From NCBI GenBank assembly GCA_965229605.1, contig OZ245892.1, forward strand, positions 744,001 through 808,000: 64,000 nt of DNA, read 5' to 3'. The notes beneath the pieces are model-generated. The model ran no database searches. It saw only the letters and a list, made by a program, of their open reading frames with translations, and had not been told where the DNA came from. The DNA is from G965229605 sp965229605. Its GTDB lineage: Bacteria; Pseudomonadota; Alphaproteobacteria; CBDDJK01. The position numbers were made by a program, and so were the translations under genes. Positions 25,857-35,266 of the stretch are shown piece by piece. The first letter of the stretch is position 1. Each line of letters begins with the position of its first letter.

Positions 25857-26960
25857 TTAACTGCGCAACCCGCCAATTTTGGCAAGCGCAGCAGGCGGCG
25901 TGTGATCCAGTCCCGCAATCATTTCGGTGACCAGCCCGCGGACTTTGTCAGAGCCCATTTCATCCATCAGCTGGCACGGGGCTTTGCCGAACTTCAAGGC
26001 TTGCAAGGCACCTTCATCAATATCAGCCGGGGTCGCCACCGATTCATCAATTTCCTGCAGGATCGGGAAAAAGACCGCAGCCAGAATACGGTCCCCGATT
26101 TTTTTATCTCCGTCAGGATCAGAACCCGCCCGGTCATCTCCTTCAAGATCAAAGGTGTAATCGCTGTCTCCCCGGGCTTTCAATGTATCGGCAAGCTGAT
26201 ACCATTGCCCGTGCGGAGCCAGGTTTTGCTGGGCATGAAACATGATTTTCGGTTTGACCAGATTCATCACCTGAAACGGTCCGGCCGCCACTGCCAGAAC
26301 ATCCTCGGCAACCCGGTCAATCTGGGGAACCGTGCCAACCCCTTCATCAAGCAACCGCACGGCTTCGTTGCCATACGGCACAAAGAAACGGTTGATGGCA
26401 AATCCATAGGAATCCTTGCAGGCAATCGCGGTCTTTCCAATCGAGCGGACAAACGCCAGAGCCTCGTCGTATAAAGCAGCATCGGTTTTCTGCCCGCGCA
26501 CCACTTCGACCACCGGATTAACCGCCGCCGGATTAAAGAAATGAAGCCCAAGAAAACGTGAAGGCTGGCTGATATGATCGGCTAATCCAGACACGGTCAG
26601 TGCAGAGGTATTGGTTGCCACAACAACATCAGCCCCAATCACCTTGTCCAGCCGCTTTAACAGATCGGCCTTGACTGAAAATTCTTCAAAGATGGCCTCA
26701 ATTACCAAATCACAGCCAGCAAGCTGATCAAGCCCGTCGGCAACCGTTGAATGGGAAATCGCCTCTTGTGCGGCCTGTTCGCTGATCTTGCCCTTGCTTG
26801 CCGCCTTTTCAAAAAAAGCCCGGACTCGCGCATGACCTGCCGCAGCCTGATCATGAGTTGAATCGGTTAAAATAGACTCAACGCCAACTTGCGCCAGAGC
26901 AGTCGCAATGCCTGATCCCATGGTTCCGGCACCAATGATTCCTATTTTCTTAAACACCAT
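25857..26960 (-). CDS. 3-hydroxyacyl-CoA dehydrogenase
   Basis: NAD-dependent oxidation of 3-hydroxyacyl-CoA in beta-oxidation or 3-hydroxybutyryl-CoA metabolism. The 367-aa product has the Rossmann loop IGAGTMGSGIATALAQ near the N-terminus, LVIEAIFEE, TNTSALTVSGLA and HFFNPAAVNPVVEVV (active-site His), then the C-terminal dimer domain with GFAINRFFVPYGNEA. It is longer than the 280-residue Hbd form and ends in a second helical domain, like stand-alone FadB C-terminal halves. No thiolase or enoyl hydratase is adjacent. Confidence 0.92.
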   Translation of the reverse strand: MVFKKIGIIGAGTMGSGIATALAQVGVESILTDSTHDQAAAGHARVRAFFEKAASKGKISEQAAQEAISHSTVADGLDQLAGCDLVIEAIFEEFSVKADLLKRLDKVIGADVVVATNTSALTVSGLADHISQPSRFLGLHFFNPAAVNPVVEVVRGQKTDAALYDEALAFVRSIGKTAIACKDSYGFAINRFFVPYGNEAVRLLDEGVGTVPQIDRVAEDVLAVAAGPFQVMNLVKPKIMFHAQQNLAPHGQWYQLADTLKARGDSDYTFDLEGDDRAGSDPDGDKKIGDRILAAVFFPILQEIDESVATPADIDEGALQALKFGKAPCQLMDEMGSDKVRGLVTEMIAGLDHTPPAALAKIGGLRS

Positions 26961-27123
26961 CTTGTTCCCTTATTGATTGGGTGAGCCTCCCGCTTTCATG
27001 GTTTCTATACTGTGTCTGCCCCTGTTCTTCCAGAAAAATATATATGAAAAGATGTTGCGGTTGACCTTGCGTGCAGGGATGATTACCAGTGATCAAAAAT
27101 ACCTCATAACGTCAGGAAAATTT

Positions 27124-28353
27124 ATGCAAAGCAAGGCAACGAAACCAACGCAGATCAAGAAAATTGTTCTGGCCTATTCAGGGGGGCTTGATACATCGGT
27201 CATCTTGCGCTGGCTGGTTGAAACCTATCACTGCGAGGTCGTGACCTTCACCGCCGACCTTGGCCAGGGAGAAGAAGTCGAACCTGCTCGCAAAAAAGCC
27301 GAGATGATGGGAGTCAAAGAAATCTTTATTGAAGATGTGCGTGAAGATTTTGTCCGCGATTATGTGTTCCCGATGTTTCGGGCCAATGCCCTGTATGAAG
27401 GCACCTATCTGCTTGGCACCGCGATTGCCAGGCCGCTGATTGCCAAGCGTCAGGTTGAAATTGCCCGCGAGGTCGGGGCCGATGCAGTTGCGCACGGGGC
27501 CACTGGCAAAGGCAATGATCAGGTCCGTTTTGAACTTGGCTATTATGCGCTGGACCCTGATATCAAGGTGGTTGCGCCCTGGCGTGAATGGACGCTAAAT
27601 TCGCGCAATCAGCTGATTGCCTATGCCGAGAAACATCAAATTCCGGTGCCGCATGACAAGCGCGGCGAGGCCCCGTTTTCTCAAGATGCAAATTTATTGC
27701 ATATTTCTTCTGAAGGCAAAATGTTGGAAGACCCCTGGGCCGGGGTTGATTATGATCTGGTGCTTAGCCGGATGAAAAGTCCCTTTAATGCGCCGGACCA
27801 GCCAACAGAAATCACCATCGGGTTTGAACACGGCGATCCGGTGTCACTTGACGGGCAAAAATATTCCCCGGCCGAGCTTTTGACCCGACTTAATCAGCTG
27901 GGCGGGGATAACGGCATTGGCCTGACCGATATTGTGGAAAATCGCTTTATCGGGATGAAATCACGCGGGGTCTATGAAACACCGGGTGGCACCATTTTGT
28001 TTCATGCCCGCCGGGCGGTTGAAAGCCTGACCCTGGATCGCGGGGCGATGCACCAAAAGGATGAACTGATGCCCCGCTATGCCGAGCTTATTTATAACGG
28101 TTTCTGGTTCAGCCCGGAACGGCTGGCCTTGCAGGCGGCGATTGATCAAATTTCGCAAAGAGTGAGTGGAGAGGTGCGGCTTATCCTTTATAAAGGCAAT
28201 GTCATGATCAGCGGGCGGCGGTCTGAAAATAGTCTTTATGATACGGCGATGGTCACGTTTGAAGAAGATTCGGTTTATAATCAACAGGATGCCGAAGGTT
28301 TTATTCGCTTGCAGGCTTTACGATTGCGCCTGGCCGGGCGGCTGCAAAAATAA
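27124..28353 (+). CDS. argG: Argininosuccinate synthase
   Basis: Joins citrulline and aspartate with ATP to form argininosuccinate. From ATG 27124, which has AGGA 6 bases upstream, the product is 409 aa, the usual length; the longer open frame to 26977 adds 49 residues unlike the family. Seen: P-loop AYSGGLDTSVILRWL, TADLGQGEE, HGATGKGNDQVRFE and a C-terminal YKGNVMISGRRS. It is divergent from the 3-hydroxyacyl-CoA dehydrogenase; a TTGACC at 27061 in the 163-bp gap could be a -35 box. argE lies at 3.2 kb; argH is not in the window. Confidence 0.96.
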   Translation: MQSKATKPTQIKKIVLAYSGGLDTSVILRWLVETYHCEVVTFTADLGQGEEVEPARKKAEMMGVKEIFIEDVREDFVRDYVFPMFRANALYEGTYLLGTAIARPLIAKRQVEIAREVGADAVAHGATGKGNDQVRFELGYYALDPDIKVVAPWREWTLNSRNQLIAYAEKHQIPVPHDKRGEAPFSQDANLLHISSEGKMLEDPWAGVDYDLVLSRMKSPFNAPDQPTEITIGFEHGDPVSLDGQKYSPAELLTRLNQLGGDNGIGLTDIVENRFIGMKSRGVYETPGGTILFHARRAVESLTLDRGAMHQKDELMPRYAELIYNGFWFSPERLALQAAIDQISQRVSGEVRLILYKGNVMISGRRSENSLYDTAMVTFEEDSVYNQQDAEGFIRLQALRLRLAGRLQK

Positions 28354-28376
28354 AAGCTTCCCTAAACTAGATATCC

Positions 28377-28598
28377 ATGACCAAAGACCCACTCACTGAT
28401 GCCGAAAAAGATCGCTATCAGGAACGGCTGGCCCAACTGGAAGCTGAGCACCGTGATCTTGATTTAATGGTCAAACATGCGGCCAATGATCATGAATTCG
28501 ACCATATGGCTCTGTTTCGGGCCAAAAGGCGCAAGCTGCGGCTGAAAGATGAAATCGCCTATATTCGTAATCTTCTGATCCCGGATATTATCGCATAA
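28377..28598 (+). CDS. YdcH-like DUF465 small protein
   Basis: 73-aa helical-hairpin protein of the DUF465/YdcH family, widespread in proteobacteria and of unknown function. Seen: RLAQLEAEHRDLDLMV and FDHMALFRAKRRKLRLKDEIAYIRNLL, which match the family's H-x2-LD and KKxKLxLKDEI pattern. It starts 24 bases after argG and converges with the OmpA-like gene with an 8-bp gap. Confidence 0.88.
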   Translation: MTKDPLTDAEKDRYQERLAQLEAEHRDLDLMVKHAANDHEFDHMALFRAKRRKLRLKDEIAYIRNLLIPDIIA

Positions 28599-28606
28599 GC
28601 AACAGG

Positions 28607-29797
28607 TCAGCGGTTGGTGAATTTTATTTCAATTCGGCGGTTGCGCGTCCAGCCAGCCGGGCCATTGGTATCATCAAGCGGCTGATGTTCGCCAAATCCG
28701 GCCGCCGACAGATGATCGGCCGGGATGCCCTGATCTTCAAGAAAATGAACAACCGACAAAGCACGGGCGGTTGATAATTCCCAGTTGCTGGGGAATTGCG
28801 GGCTGTTGATTGGCCGCCAGTCGGTGTGGCCTTCAATCTGCAAAATCCAGTCAACCTCTTCTGGAATGGTTTGTGATATTTCTTTCAGCGTATTGGCCAG
28901 GCGAGTCATTTGGAGCCGACCTTGAATCCCCAGCTCTGCCGAGGCCGGGGCAAACAGTACTTCTGATTGAAAGACAAAACGGTCACCAACAATCTCGATA
29001 TCCTGACGGCCTCCCAGAATTTGGCGCAATCGTCCGAAAAATTCCGAGCGATATTGTGCCAGTTCATTAACTTTATTGGCCAAAGCAGCATTTAACCGGC
29101 TGCCGAGATTGGCGATCTGGGCTTTTGCCTCGCGGTCACGTTCTTCATATTCATCCAGTAAAGCCTGTAATTCGCCAAGCTGCTCCCGCAAGGCCGCAAG
29201 TTGCTGATTGATCCGGGCCGCTTCGGCGTCCTTGAGAATACGGGCCTGTTCAGCTTCATCAAGCGACCGGTCACGGCTGGCAATTTCCCCCAGCAATTCA
29301 TCGCGGCGAGCTTCAAGGGCTGCCAGTTGATTGCGCAAGGCCGAAAGCTGGATCAGCTGTTCATCAATCTCATCCTGTCTTTCCGAGGCTGTTTCTTCAG
29401 CAATACGCTGGCGTTCTTGGGCCTGTTCAAGATCAGTGCGCAGTTGCTGCAAACTGGCCTGATGCATCGATAATTCTGCACGCGTCAGGGAAAGATCGGC
29501 TTCCAGCTGGCCTTGCGCCGACAGGCTGGCCGCAAGCTCATCTTGCAGGTTGATCAGCAAAGCCTCGGCATCCTGGCGGTTGCGGGTTTCCATCGCCAGC
29601 ATATCGGCAAGTTCGGAGATTTCACTGTTCAGCCGCGCCAGTTGCTGATCGCGTCCGTCAAGGACCTGGTTTAACGTAAACTGCCCGACGATGAAAAGCA
29701 TCAGGAGAAAGATGATAACAATCAACAAAGAGGACAGGGCATCAACGAAGCCTGGCCATATAAATTCCTGGCTACGCGGCCGGCGGCTACCGGCCAT
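28607..29797 (-). CDS. MotB/OmpA-type membrane protein with long coiled coil
   Basis: 396-aa protein: one N-terminal membrane helix (about residues 18-45, DALSSLLIVIIFLLMLFIV), a periplasmic coiled coil of about 200 residues rich in Leu, Glu, Gln and Arg, and a C-terminal OmpA/MotB peptidoglycan-binding domain (LQIEGHTDWRPI, LSTARALSVVHFLED, GFGEHQP, NRRIEIK). It starts two bases after the MotA-like stop, so the two are a pair like MotA/MotB or ExbB/TolR, but the long coil and lack of flagellar genes argue against a flagellar role. Probably spans the envelope to the cell wall. Confidence 0.87.
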   Translation of the reverse strand: MAGSRRPRSQEFIWPGFVDALSSLLIVIIFLLMLFIVGQFTLNQVLDGRDQQLARLNSEISELADMLAMETRNRQDAEALLINLQDELAASLSAQGQLEADLSLTRAELSMHQASLQQLRTDLEQAQERQRIAEETASERQDEIDEQLIQLSALRNQLAALEARRDELLGEIASRDRSLDEAEQARILKDAEAARINQQLAALREQLGELQALLDEYEERDREAKAQIANLGSRLNAALANKVNELAQYRSEFFGRLRQILGGRQDIEIVGDRFVFQSEVLFAPASAELGIQGRLQMTRLANTLKEISQTIPEEVDWILQIEGHTDWRPINSPQFPSNWELSTARALSVVHFLEDQGIPADHLSAAGFGEHQPLDDTNGPAGWTRNRRIEIKFTNR

Positions 29798-29799
29798 GG

Positions 29800-31140
29800 T
29801 TAGTCACTTTCCTCGGAGTTGGGATTTGTCGAGGATATTTTAATGCCCGAGGCCTTGAGAGGGGCTTTTAAGGGGGGCGGCTGGCGCAGATTGACTGCCG
29901 GTGCCGCCAGTGAAGGCGGCGGGATAGCCGTATCCGGGGCCTCATTTTGCGGGGGTTCCGCTTGCAGCTGCCCCGCGCGTGTTCCCTTTGCTGCACGCAC
30001 ACCGATGGTATTTGAAATTGTCCGCGAGATCAGGCGCAATTCATCCTTGATGGTTTTCACCGATTGCTCCCGGCCTGTGACCATCTCGCTTGACAAGGTT
30101 GCAAGATAGCGATTGACGGTCTTCAAGGCATCAGGCAAAGAATCGCCCGGGTCCTCACGGTCATATATACGTTCCAGAAGTTGGCGCGTTGAAATCTGCC
30201 CTTCAGCCAGTTTCCGCATCAGGTCCTGTTCAACCTTGATGCTGTCAACCAGCCCGGACAAACGGTCATTCAATTCGCCGATATGCCCGTAAAGCTGGGC
30301 TTGTTTGCTTTCAGAACGCGCAATCACAGCTTGGAGTTTTTCAATAGAATCAGCGGATTGTTCAAGCAGTGTCAAGGCCAGCCCCATGCCGGAGGTATCG
30401 CCATCCCCGCTTAAGGCCCCGGATAGCCGGGTCATGCTGGACAGCCATTCTTCGTAATCCTGATAAAAGCGGTTTTGGGCCTGTCCAACCCGCAAGGCGC
30501 AATAGCCAAGCAATAAAGAGCCCGCCAGCCCGAATAGAGAGGATGAAAAGGCAGTCCCCATACCGCTGATCGGGGTTTTCAAGCCTTCTTTCAGGTTGGA
30601 AAAGCGGTTGGCAAGCTCGGCATCTCCGGCCGGAAGACTGTCAATCACACCGCCCACCGCCTGAATGGTTTGCATAAGTCCCCAGAATGTTCCAAGCAGC
30701 CCCAGAAAGACTAGGAGCCCGACAACATAGCGCAATGTTTCGCGCGCTTCTTCCAGCCGCACAGATAATCCGTCCAGAATGGCACGCATGGATTGACTGT
30801 TGAACTGCAAAAACCCTTGCTGTTCAATACGTTGCAACAGAAGATTTGCGGTTGGCCGGATCAGGCGCGGTGTGCGCTTGGAGGCAAGATAGCCCGCTGT
30901 TTCCTCATTTTTTTCTTCATTGCGTCGGAACTCGTCTGACCAGTTTTGAGCGGTAATCAGGTCGAAAATCGTTTTATAGACCAGGATCAGCCCAATAAAC
31001 AGAACCGTCAGGATACTGCCGTTAATGATCGGATTGGCCATAAAGACCGCGCCCAATGCATCACGCAAAAAGAACAGCCCGCCCGCCAGCAGGATAAGGA
31101 AAAAGCTGATTTCCAGCCCATATTGTGCAGGTTTAATCAT
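29800..31140 (-). CDS. MotA/TolQ/ExbB-like membrane protein
   Basis: 446-aa inner-membrane protein with membrane helices near residues 8-30, 40-60, 135-160 and 200-220. The region LVFLGLLGTFWGLMQTI and PISGMGTAFSSSLFGLAGSLLLG matches the MotA/TolQ/ExbB proton-channel domain. The C-terminal 150 residues are helical, then Pro/Ala-rich and cytoplasmic. An alternative TTG at 31164 adds 8 residues. Paired with the MotB/OmpA-like gene and 90 bp downstream of bactofilin, it seems to belong to an envelope energy-transfer or wall-organising unit; substrate unknown. Confidence 0.85.
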   Translation of the reverse strand: MIKPAQYGLEISFFLILLAGGLFFLRDALGAVFMANPIINGSILTVLFIGLILVYKTIFDLITAQNWSDEFRRNEEKNEETAGYLASKRTPRLIRPTANLLLQRIEQQGFLQFNSQSMRAILDGLSVRLEEARETLRYVVGLLVFLGLLGTFWGLMQTIQAVGGVIDSLPAGDAELANRFSNLKEGLKTPISGMGTAFSSSLFGLAGSLLLGYCALRVGQAQNRFYQDYEEWLSSMTRLSGALSGDGDTSGMGLALTLLEQSADSIEKLQAVIARSESKQAQLYGHIGELNDRLSGLVDSIKVEQDLMRKLAEGQISTRQLLERIYDREDPGDSLPDALKTVNRYLATLSSEMVTGREQSVKTIKDELRLISRTISNTIGVRAAKGTRAGQLQAEPPQNEAPDTAIPPPSLAAPAVNLRQPPPLKAPLKASGIKISSTNPNSEESD

Positions 31141-31253
31141 TTGACGAACGGCAACATCAGGCAAATAGCTCGCCTGTCAGCCAAGCAATTCCTGATTGTT
31201 TAGGCTCTGGGCTGTTGCAAGCGTGCTATCAAAAATTTTAAAGCCGAGAAGGT

Positions 31254-31733
31254 CTAATGCGCAAGCGGCGCATCAGCTTCCCGCGCTTTTGAACCCGCTG
31301 CTGATTTGGAGCCATTCATCTTGTTCGGGGCAGGGGGGGCGACACTCGCCCAGTCCTGCTTGCGGCATTCGCCTTCAATCACCGCCCCTTCCGAGACTCC
31401 GAGCACCTCATAACATATATTGCCCGTGATCTGCGCAGTGTCTTGTAAAATCACCCGCTTGGCCTTGACTTCGCCATCAGCCTTTCCAGCAACGGTGACA
31501 TCCTCAGCCGTGATATTGCCCTTGATGCTCCCGGTCTGGCCAATCACCAGCTTGCGCGCGCTGACATTTCCCTCAACTTCGCCATCAACCTGCAAATCGC
31601 CGTCAAGGACGATCTCCCCGCTCATCCGCAGGTTGGCCGCCAGCAACGACGGATGGGAACTGGCCGCACGCGCGGAACTAGCCTGCGGCGGTGTCGGGGG
31701 TGTTGTCGATTTGGTTTCTGATTTTGAAAACAT
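31254..31733 (-). CDS. Bactofilin (polymer-forming cytoskeletal protein)
   Basis: 159-aa bactofilin: a central beta-helical DUF583 core (about residues 30-120, with repeats such as GEIVLDGDLQVDGEVEG and GNITAEDVTVAGKADGEV) between disordered Ser/Thr/Pro and Lys/Ala tails. Bactofilins form membrane-associated filaments without nucleotide and position cell-wall enzymes. The ATG at 31733 follows AGAGG and lies inside the end of the M23 peptidase gene (56-bp overlap in a different frame). The bactofilin-M23 pair is a known functional combination in alphaproteobacteria. Confidence 0.93.
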   Translation of the reverse strand: MFSKSETKSTTPPTPPQASSARAASSHPSLLAANLRMSGEIVLDGDLQVDGEVEGNVSARKLVIGQTGSIKGNITAEDVTVAGKADGEVKAKRVILQDTAQITGNICYEVLGVSEGAVIEGECRKQDWASVAPPAPNKMNGSKSAAGSKAREADAPLAH

Positions 31734-33222
31734 GACGTCCAGCCTCTATAAAATGTTCAGGGTTGACATGGCGACCTTGGATGATCACCTCGAAATGGAC
31801 ATGTGGGCCAGTGGCCCGTCCGGTTGAGCCAAGCGTGCCAAGTGTGTCACGAAAAGTGACCTCTTGTCCCGTCTTGACAGATATTTTACGCAAGTGACCA
31901 TAGCGGGTTGAAATACCGCAGCCATGGTCGATTTCCACCATCCGGCCATAGGCGGCGTGCCGTCTGGCCTTGACGACCTTCCCCGGTGCCGTGGCAAGGA
32001 CCGGAATCCCGGGCCAGCCGCCAAGGTCCAGCCCTTTATGCTGGGCATTGCGCCCGGTAATCGGGTCTTTTCGTGGACCAAAGCGGGAGGTGATATGGAA
32101 AAAATCAATCGGCGCAATCAGGGGAAGACAGTTAAACAGCCGGTCCATGGCCTGGAGCTGTCCAAGGGCGAGTTCGATTTCTCCCTGCTGTTCAAGCAGG
32201 GCGAGGGCAGGGCCGCCAACATCGGGGAGGTTATCGAGCCCGCCACCAGCCTGTGGTCGCCGTCCAACCAGATTGAGCAGCATATCGACATTTTGTTCGG
32301 TCATCGCCAGAATATCGCGCTTGCGCTGATAATCCTGGTTCAGATAGTCAATGAATCCTGTTGATATATTATTTTGAAATTCATAAATTTTTTCAATTGA
32401 CTGGATATTGGCAAGATGACTTTCGGCATCTGGTAAACTGCTTGCTTGGGAATTGCTTGCCGCAGAAGGGGGCGGGGTATCTACCAGCTCTCCCAGTCTT
32501 GTAAAAGCCTGTCCAAGGCTTGCCAGAGTGCGCCGTTCCGTTTCAAGATGACTGATCATGGCTTTTGTGTCTTCAACCACCCCGGCCCGGGTATTTTTGA
32601 GGGTTTGTCCCAAATTAATCCGGGCCAGGTCCATTTGCGGGACTCCCTCATCAGAAGGTGGATTAAACAGCCGGTTTTCTGGTGCCATGAGACGTTTTTC
32701 AAAAGCTTGTAAAATATGATCCAGCTTTTGCGGTGGTGTGGAATCACCATGATTTTTAGCAATTTCTTGAAGGTCTTCTGTTAGCTGGTCATCTTGCAAG
32801 GCTGCGTTTTCAACCAGAGATTGCAGCTGTGCATCAAGCCCGCGCCGATAAGCCACTTCGCGTTCTTCCAGCTTTTGCTGATAAACGGCTTTATGCGCAT
32901 CCAGTTTTTCATCAAACCGGTCTTGTTCTGCGATCAAGTCGGCCTTTTTTTGGTTAATATTGTGAAGAATTTGTTGATATTCGGCTTCTTTTTGCGTGAG
33001 TGCATCTGCCCGCATATCAAGCGTTTCTTGCTGCCAGAAGACAAGTCCTGTAAAGAAACCTCCCCAGGCCAGCAGGGCGATAAAGGCAAAAAGCATTGAA
33101 AACTGGCCAATAGGCCGCAGCTTGATATAGCGCACATGGCCGTCTTGACGCACGAAGACTTCGCGCTCTTTCAGCAAGGGGCTAAAAATGCGTTTTGGCA
33201 GTTGAGCGAAAAACAGGCGCAA
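31678..33222 (-). CDS. M23-family peptidoglycan endopeptidase (LmdC-like)
   Basis: 514-aa membrane-anchored metallopeptidase that cleaves peptide cross-links. One membrane helix near residues 40-65 is followed by a long coiled coil (about 75-290) and the C-terminal LytM domain with zinc ligands in HKGLDLGG, and GPHVHFEV, plus YGHLRKISVKTGQEV. The start at TTG 33222 is preferred because GGGAGAGG lies 6 bases before it; TTG 33252 is a longer alternative with no ribosome site. The next gene is bactofilin, with which it overlaps, so filament and hydrolase are made together, presumably for cell shape. Confidence 0.9.
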   Translation of the reverse strand: MRLFFAQLPKRIFSPLLKEREVFVRQDGHVRYIKLRPIGQFSMLFAFIALLAWGGFFTGLVFWQQETLDMRADALTQKEAEYQQILHNINQKKADLIAEQDRFDEKLDAHKAVYQQKLEEREVAYRRGLDAQLQSLVENAALQDDQLTEDLQEIAKNHGDSTPPQKLDHILQAFEKRLMAPENRLFNPPSDEGVPQMDLARINLGQTLKNTRAGVVEDTKAMISHLETERRTLASLGQAFTRLGELVDTPPPSAASNSQASSLPDAESHLANIQSIEKIYEFQNNISTGFIDYLNQDYQRKRDILAMTEQNVDMLLNLVGRRPQAGGGLDNLPDVGGPALALLEQQGEIELALGQLQAMDRLFNCLPLIAPIDFFHITSRFGPRKDPITGRNAQHKGLDLGGWPGIPVLATAPGKVVKARRHAAYGRMVEIDHGCGISTRYGHLRKISVKTGQEVTFRDTLGTLGSTGRATGPHVHFEVIIQGRHVNPEHFIEAGRHVFKIRNQIDNTPDTAAG

Positions 33223-33463
33223 CGTCTTCCTCTCCCGGAGTAAAGCGGACAAAACTAAAAGCTAGTATAAGTAAAGCCTGATCAAGATGGTAATAGAGAC
33301 ATATCTTTAGGAAAAGGGACTGTAGCGGTCAGGTCGTGCGACTGCAAGTCTTTTATGTGTTTTTGCGCCGGGTGGAGGGAAAACTTGGCTGGACAGGAGG
33401 GGTGAGGGTTTCTATAGGAGTAATGATTTTTTGCGAAGATATTATCGTTGCGGGGATAAGAGG

Positions 33464-35140
33464 ATGAGCGAAGCACAAGGGACTTTGGACACGATAGATA
33501 TTGATGCTATCGAGCGTGAGTCGATGGAGTATGATGTTGTGATTGTTGGTGCGGGGCCTGCGGGTCTTGCGACGGCGATCCGGCTGAAGCAGGCTCAAGA
33601 GAAGGCGGGGAAAGAGATCAATGTCTGCGTGCTTGAGAAAGCGCCGGAGTGTGGGGCGCATACGCTTTCGGGTGCTGTGATCGAGACCCGGGCCCTGGAC
33701 GAGCTTTTACCAAACTGGCAGGAGCTTGGGGCTCCGATCACGACCAGAGCGGACAAGGATCAGTTTTTATTTTTGACCGAGAATAAATCTTTTCAGCTTC
33801 CGACTCCGCCGCAAATGCATAATAAGGGCAATTATATTGTGCGGCTGGGTCATGTTGTGAAATGGCTGGCGGAGCAGGCAGAGAATCTGGGGGTTGAAAT
33901 CTATCCGGGTTTTGCGGCGCAAGAAGTGCTGTATGAAGATGGCCGGGTTGTCGGTGTCGCCACGGGTGACATGGGGTTGTTGAAAGATGGAACGGCGGGT
34001 CCCAATCATGAGCGCGGGATGGAGTTACGCGCCAGGCTGACTGTTTTTGCGGAAGGATGCCGGGGTCATCTGGGCAAAAGCCTGATGGCGCGCTATGACC
34101 TGCGCCGTGACTGTGAGCCGCAAGTCTATGCGCTGGGGATGAAGGAACTCTGGGAAATTCCGGCTGAGCAATCAAAGCCCGGCCTCATCACCCATAGTGT
34201 TGGCTGGCCCATGAAAAGCGACACGTTTGGCGGGTCCTTCCTGTATCATCTTGAAGGGAATCTGGTGTCTGTCGGTTTTGTGGTCGGGCTGGATTATCAC
34301 AATCCCAATTTGTTCCCTTATATGGAGTTTCAGCGTTTCAAACATCATCCGGCGATTGCCAAACATCTTGAAGGCGGCACCCGGATTTCCTATGGGGCGC
34401 GGGCCCTTAATGAGGGCGGGTTCCAGTCTATTCCAAAGCTGGTGTTTCCCGGTGGAATTCTGGTCGGCTGCGAAGCCGGATTTTTAAATACGCCAAAGAT
34501 TAAAGGCAGCCATACCGCCATGAAATCAGGCATGGTTGCTGCTGATGCGATTATGGAGGCCTTTTTAGCCGATTGGCCCGATCCGGTGCTGGAGTCCTAT
34601 CCCGAACGTTTAAAAGAATCCTGGCTGTGGGAGGAACTCTATCTGGCCCGCAATGCGCACCCGGCTTTTAAATGGGGGCTTTATGGAGCCATCGGCTATA
34701 ATGCGCTCGATACCTATGTCTTTCGCGGGCGGGCGCCCTGGACCTTGCATCATCCAGGGGCAGACCATGACCAGATCAAGGCCAAAGCCGATTGCCCGCC
34801 GATTGACTATCCCAAGCCAGACGGGGTTTTAAGTTTTGACCGGTCAACCAATCTGGCTTTTTCCGGCACAAACCACGAGGAAAACCAGCCCTGTCATCTG
34901 GTTCTAAGCAATAAGGACACGCCGATAGATGTCAATTTGCAGAAGTTTGATGCGCCAGAGCAACGCTATTGCCCGGCCGGGGTCTATGAGATTGTTCAGC
35001 AAAAAGAAACCGGGCCTGCCTTGCAGATCAACGCGCAGAACTGTCTGCATTGCAAGACCTGCGATATCAAGGACCCGACTCAAAATATCAACTGGGTAGC
35101 CCCGCAAGGCGGAGAAGGCCCGATGTATAATGGTATGTGA
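33464..35140 (+). CDS. Electron transfer flavoprotein-ubiquinone oxidoreductase
   Basis: Membrane-bound flavoprotein that passes electrons from ETF (beta-oxidation, dimethylglycine/sarcosine dehydrogenases) to ubiquinone. From ATG 33464 it is 558 aa, the usual length. Seen: ERESMEYDVVIVGAGPAGLA (FAD loop), GAVIETRALDELLPNW, GCEAGFLNTPKIKGSHTAMKSG, and the C-terminal [4Fe-4S] motif NCLHCKTCDIKDPTQNINWV. A start at 33431 adds 11 residues. The 208-bp gap on its left also serves the leftward M23 gene. etfAB are not in the window. It could serve the methylamine/sarcosine genes as well as fatty acid oxidation. Confidence 0.96.
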   Translation: MSEAQGTLDTIDIDAIERESMEYDVVIVGAGPAGLATAIRLKQAQEKAGKEINVCVLEKAPECGAHTLSGAVIETRALDELLPNWQELGAPITTRADKDQFLFLTENKSFQLPTPPQMHNKGNYIVRLGHVVKWLAEQAENLGVEIYPGFAAQEVLYEDGRVVGVATGDMGLLKDGTAGPNHERGMELRARLTVFAEGCRGHLGKSLMARYDLRRDCEPQVYALGMKELWEIPAEQSKPGLITHSVGWPMKSDTFGGSFLYHLEGNLVSVGFVVGLDYHNPNLFPYMEFQRFKHHPAIAKHLEGGTRISYGARALNEGGFQSIPKLVFPGGILVGCEAGFLNTPKIKGSHTAMKSGMVAADAIMEAFLADWPDPVLESYPERLKESWLWEELYLARNAHPAFKWGLYGAIGYNALDTYVFRGRAPWTLHHPGADHDQIKAKADCPPIDYPKPDGVLSFDRSTNLAFSGTNHEENQPCHLVLSNKDTPIDVNLQKFDAPEQRYCPAGVYEIVQQKETGPALQINAQNCLHCKTCDIKDPTQNINWVAPQGGEGPMYNGM

Positions 35141-35191
35141 TATAAAGGGGGGATTTTGGGGGCAAGGTGAAGCCTGTTCCTGTTTATCTGC

Positions 35192-35221
35192 TTGACAGAT
35201 TTGATGTCTGGGCTGTAAAGC
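35192..35221 (+). promoter_or_regulatory. Possible promoter of rpmG
   Basis: A consensus -35 hexamer TTGACA at 35192-35197 is followed, after 18 bases, by TAAAGC at 35216-35221 as a weak -10, about 45 bases before the rpmG start. It would give rpmG its own transcript independent of ETF-QO. Confidence 0.4.
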
Positions 35222-35266
35222 CCTAGCATTCTTTAGATAGTATGTGCTTTTATAAAGGAGAGTATG

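Noticed and set aside
25845..26474. 209-codon open frame opposite the 3-hydroxyacyl-CoA dehydrogenase gene
   Set aside because: The leftward gene has clear family motifs throughout; the opposite frame has none.
28607..31140. Flagellar MotAB
   Set aside because: No flagellar genes are near, and the MotB-like protein has a coiled coil far longer than MotB.
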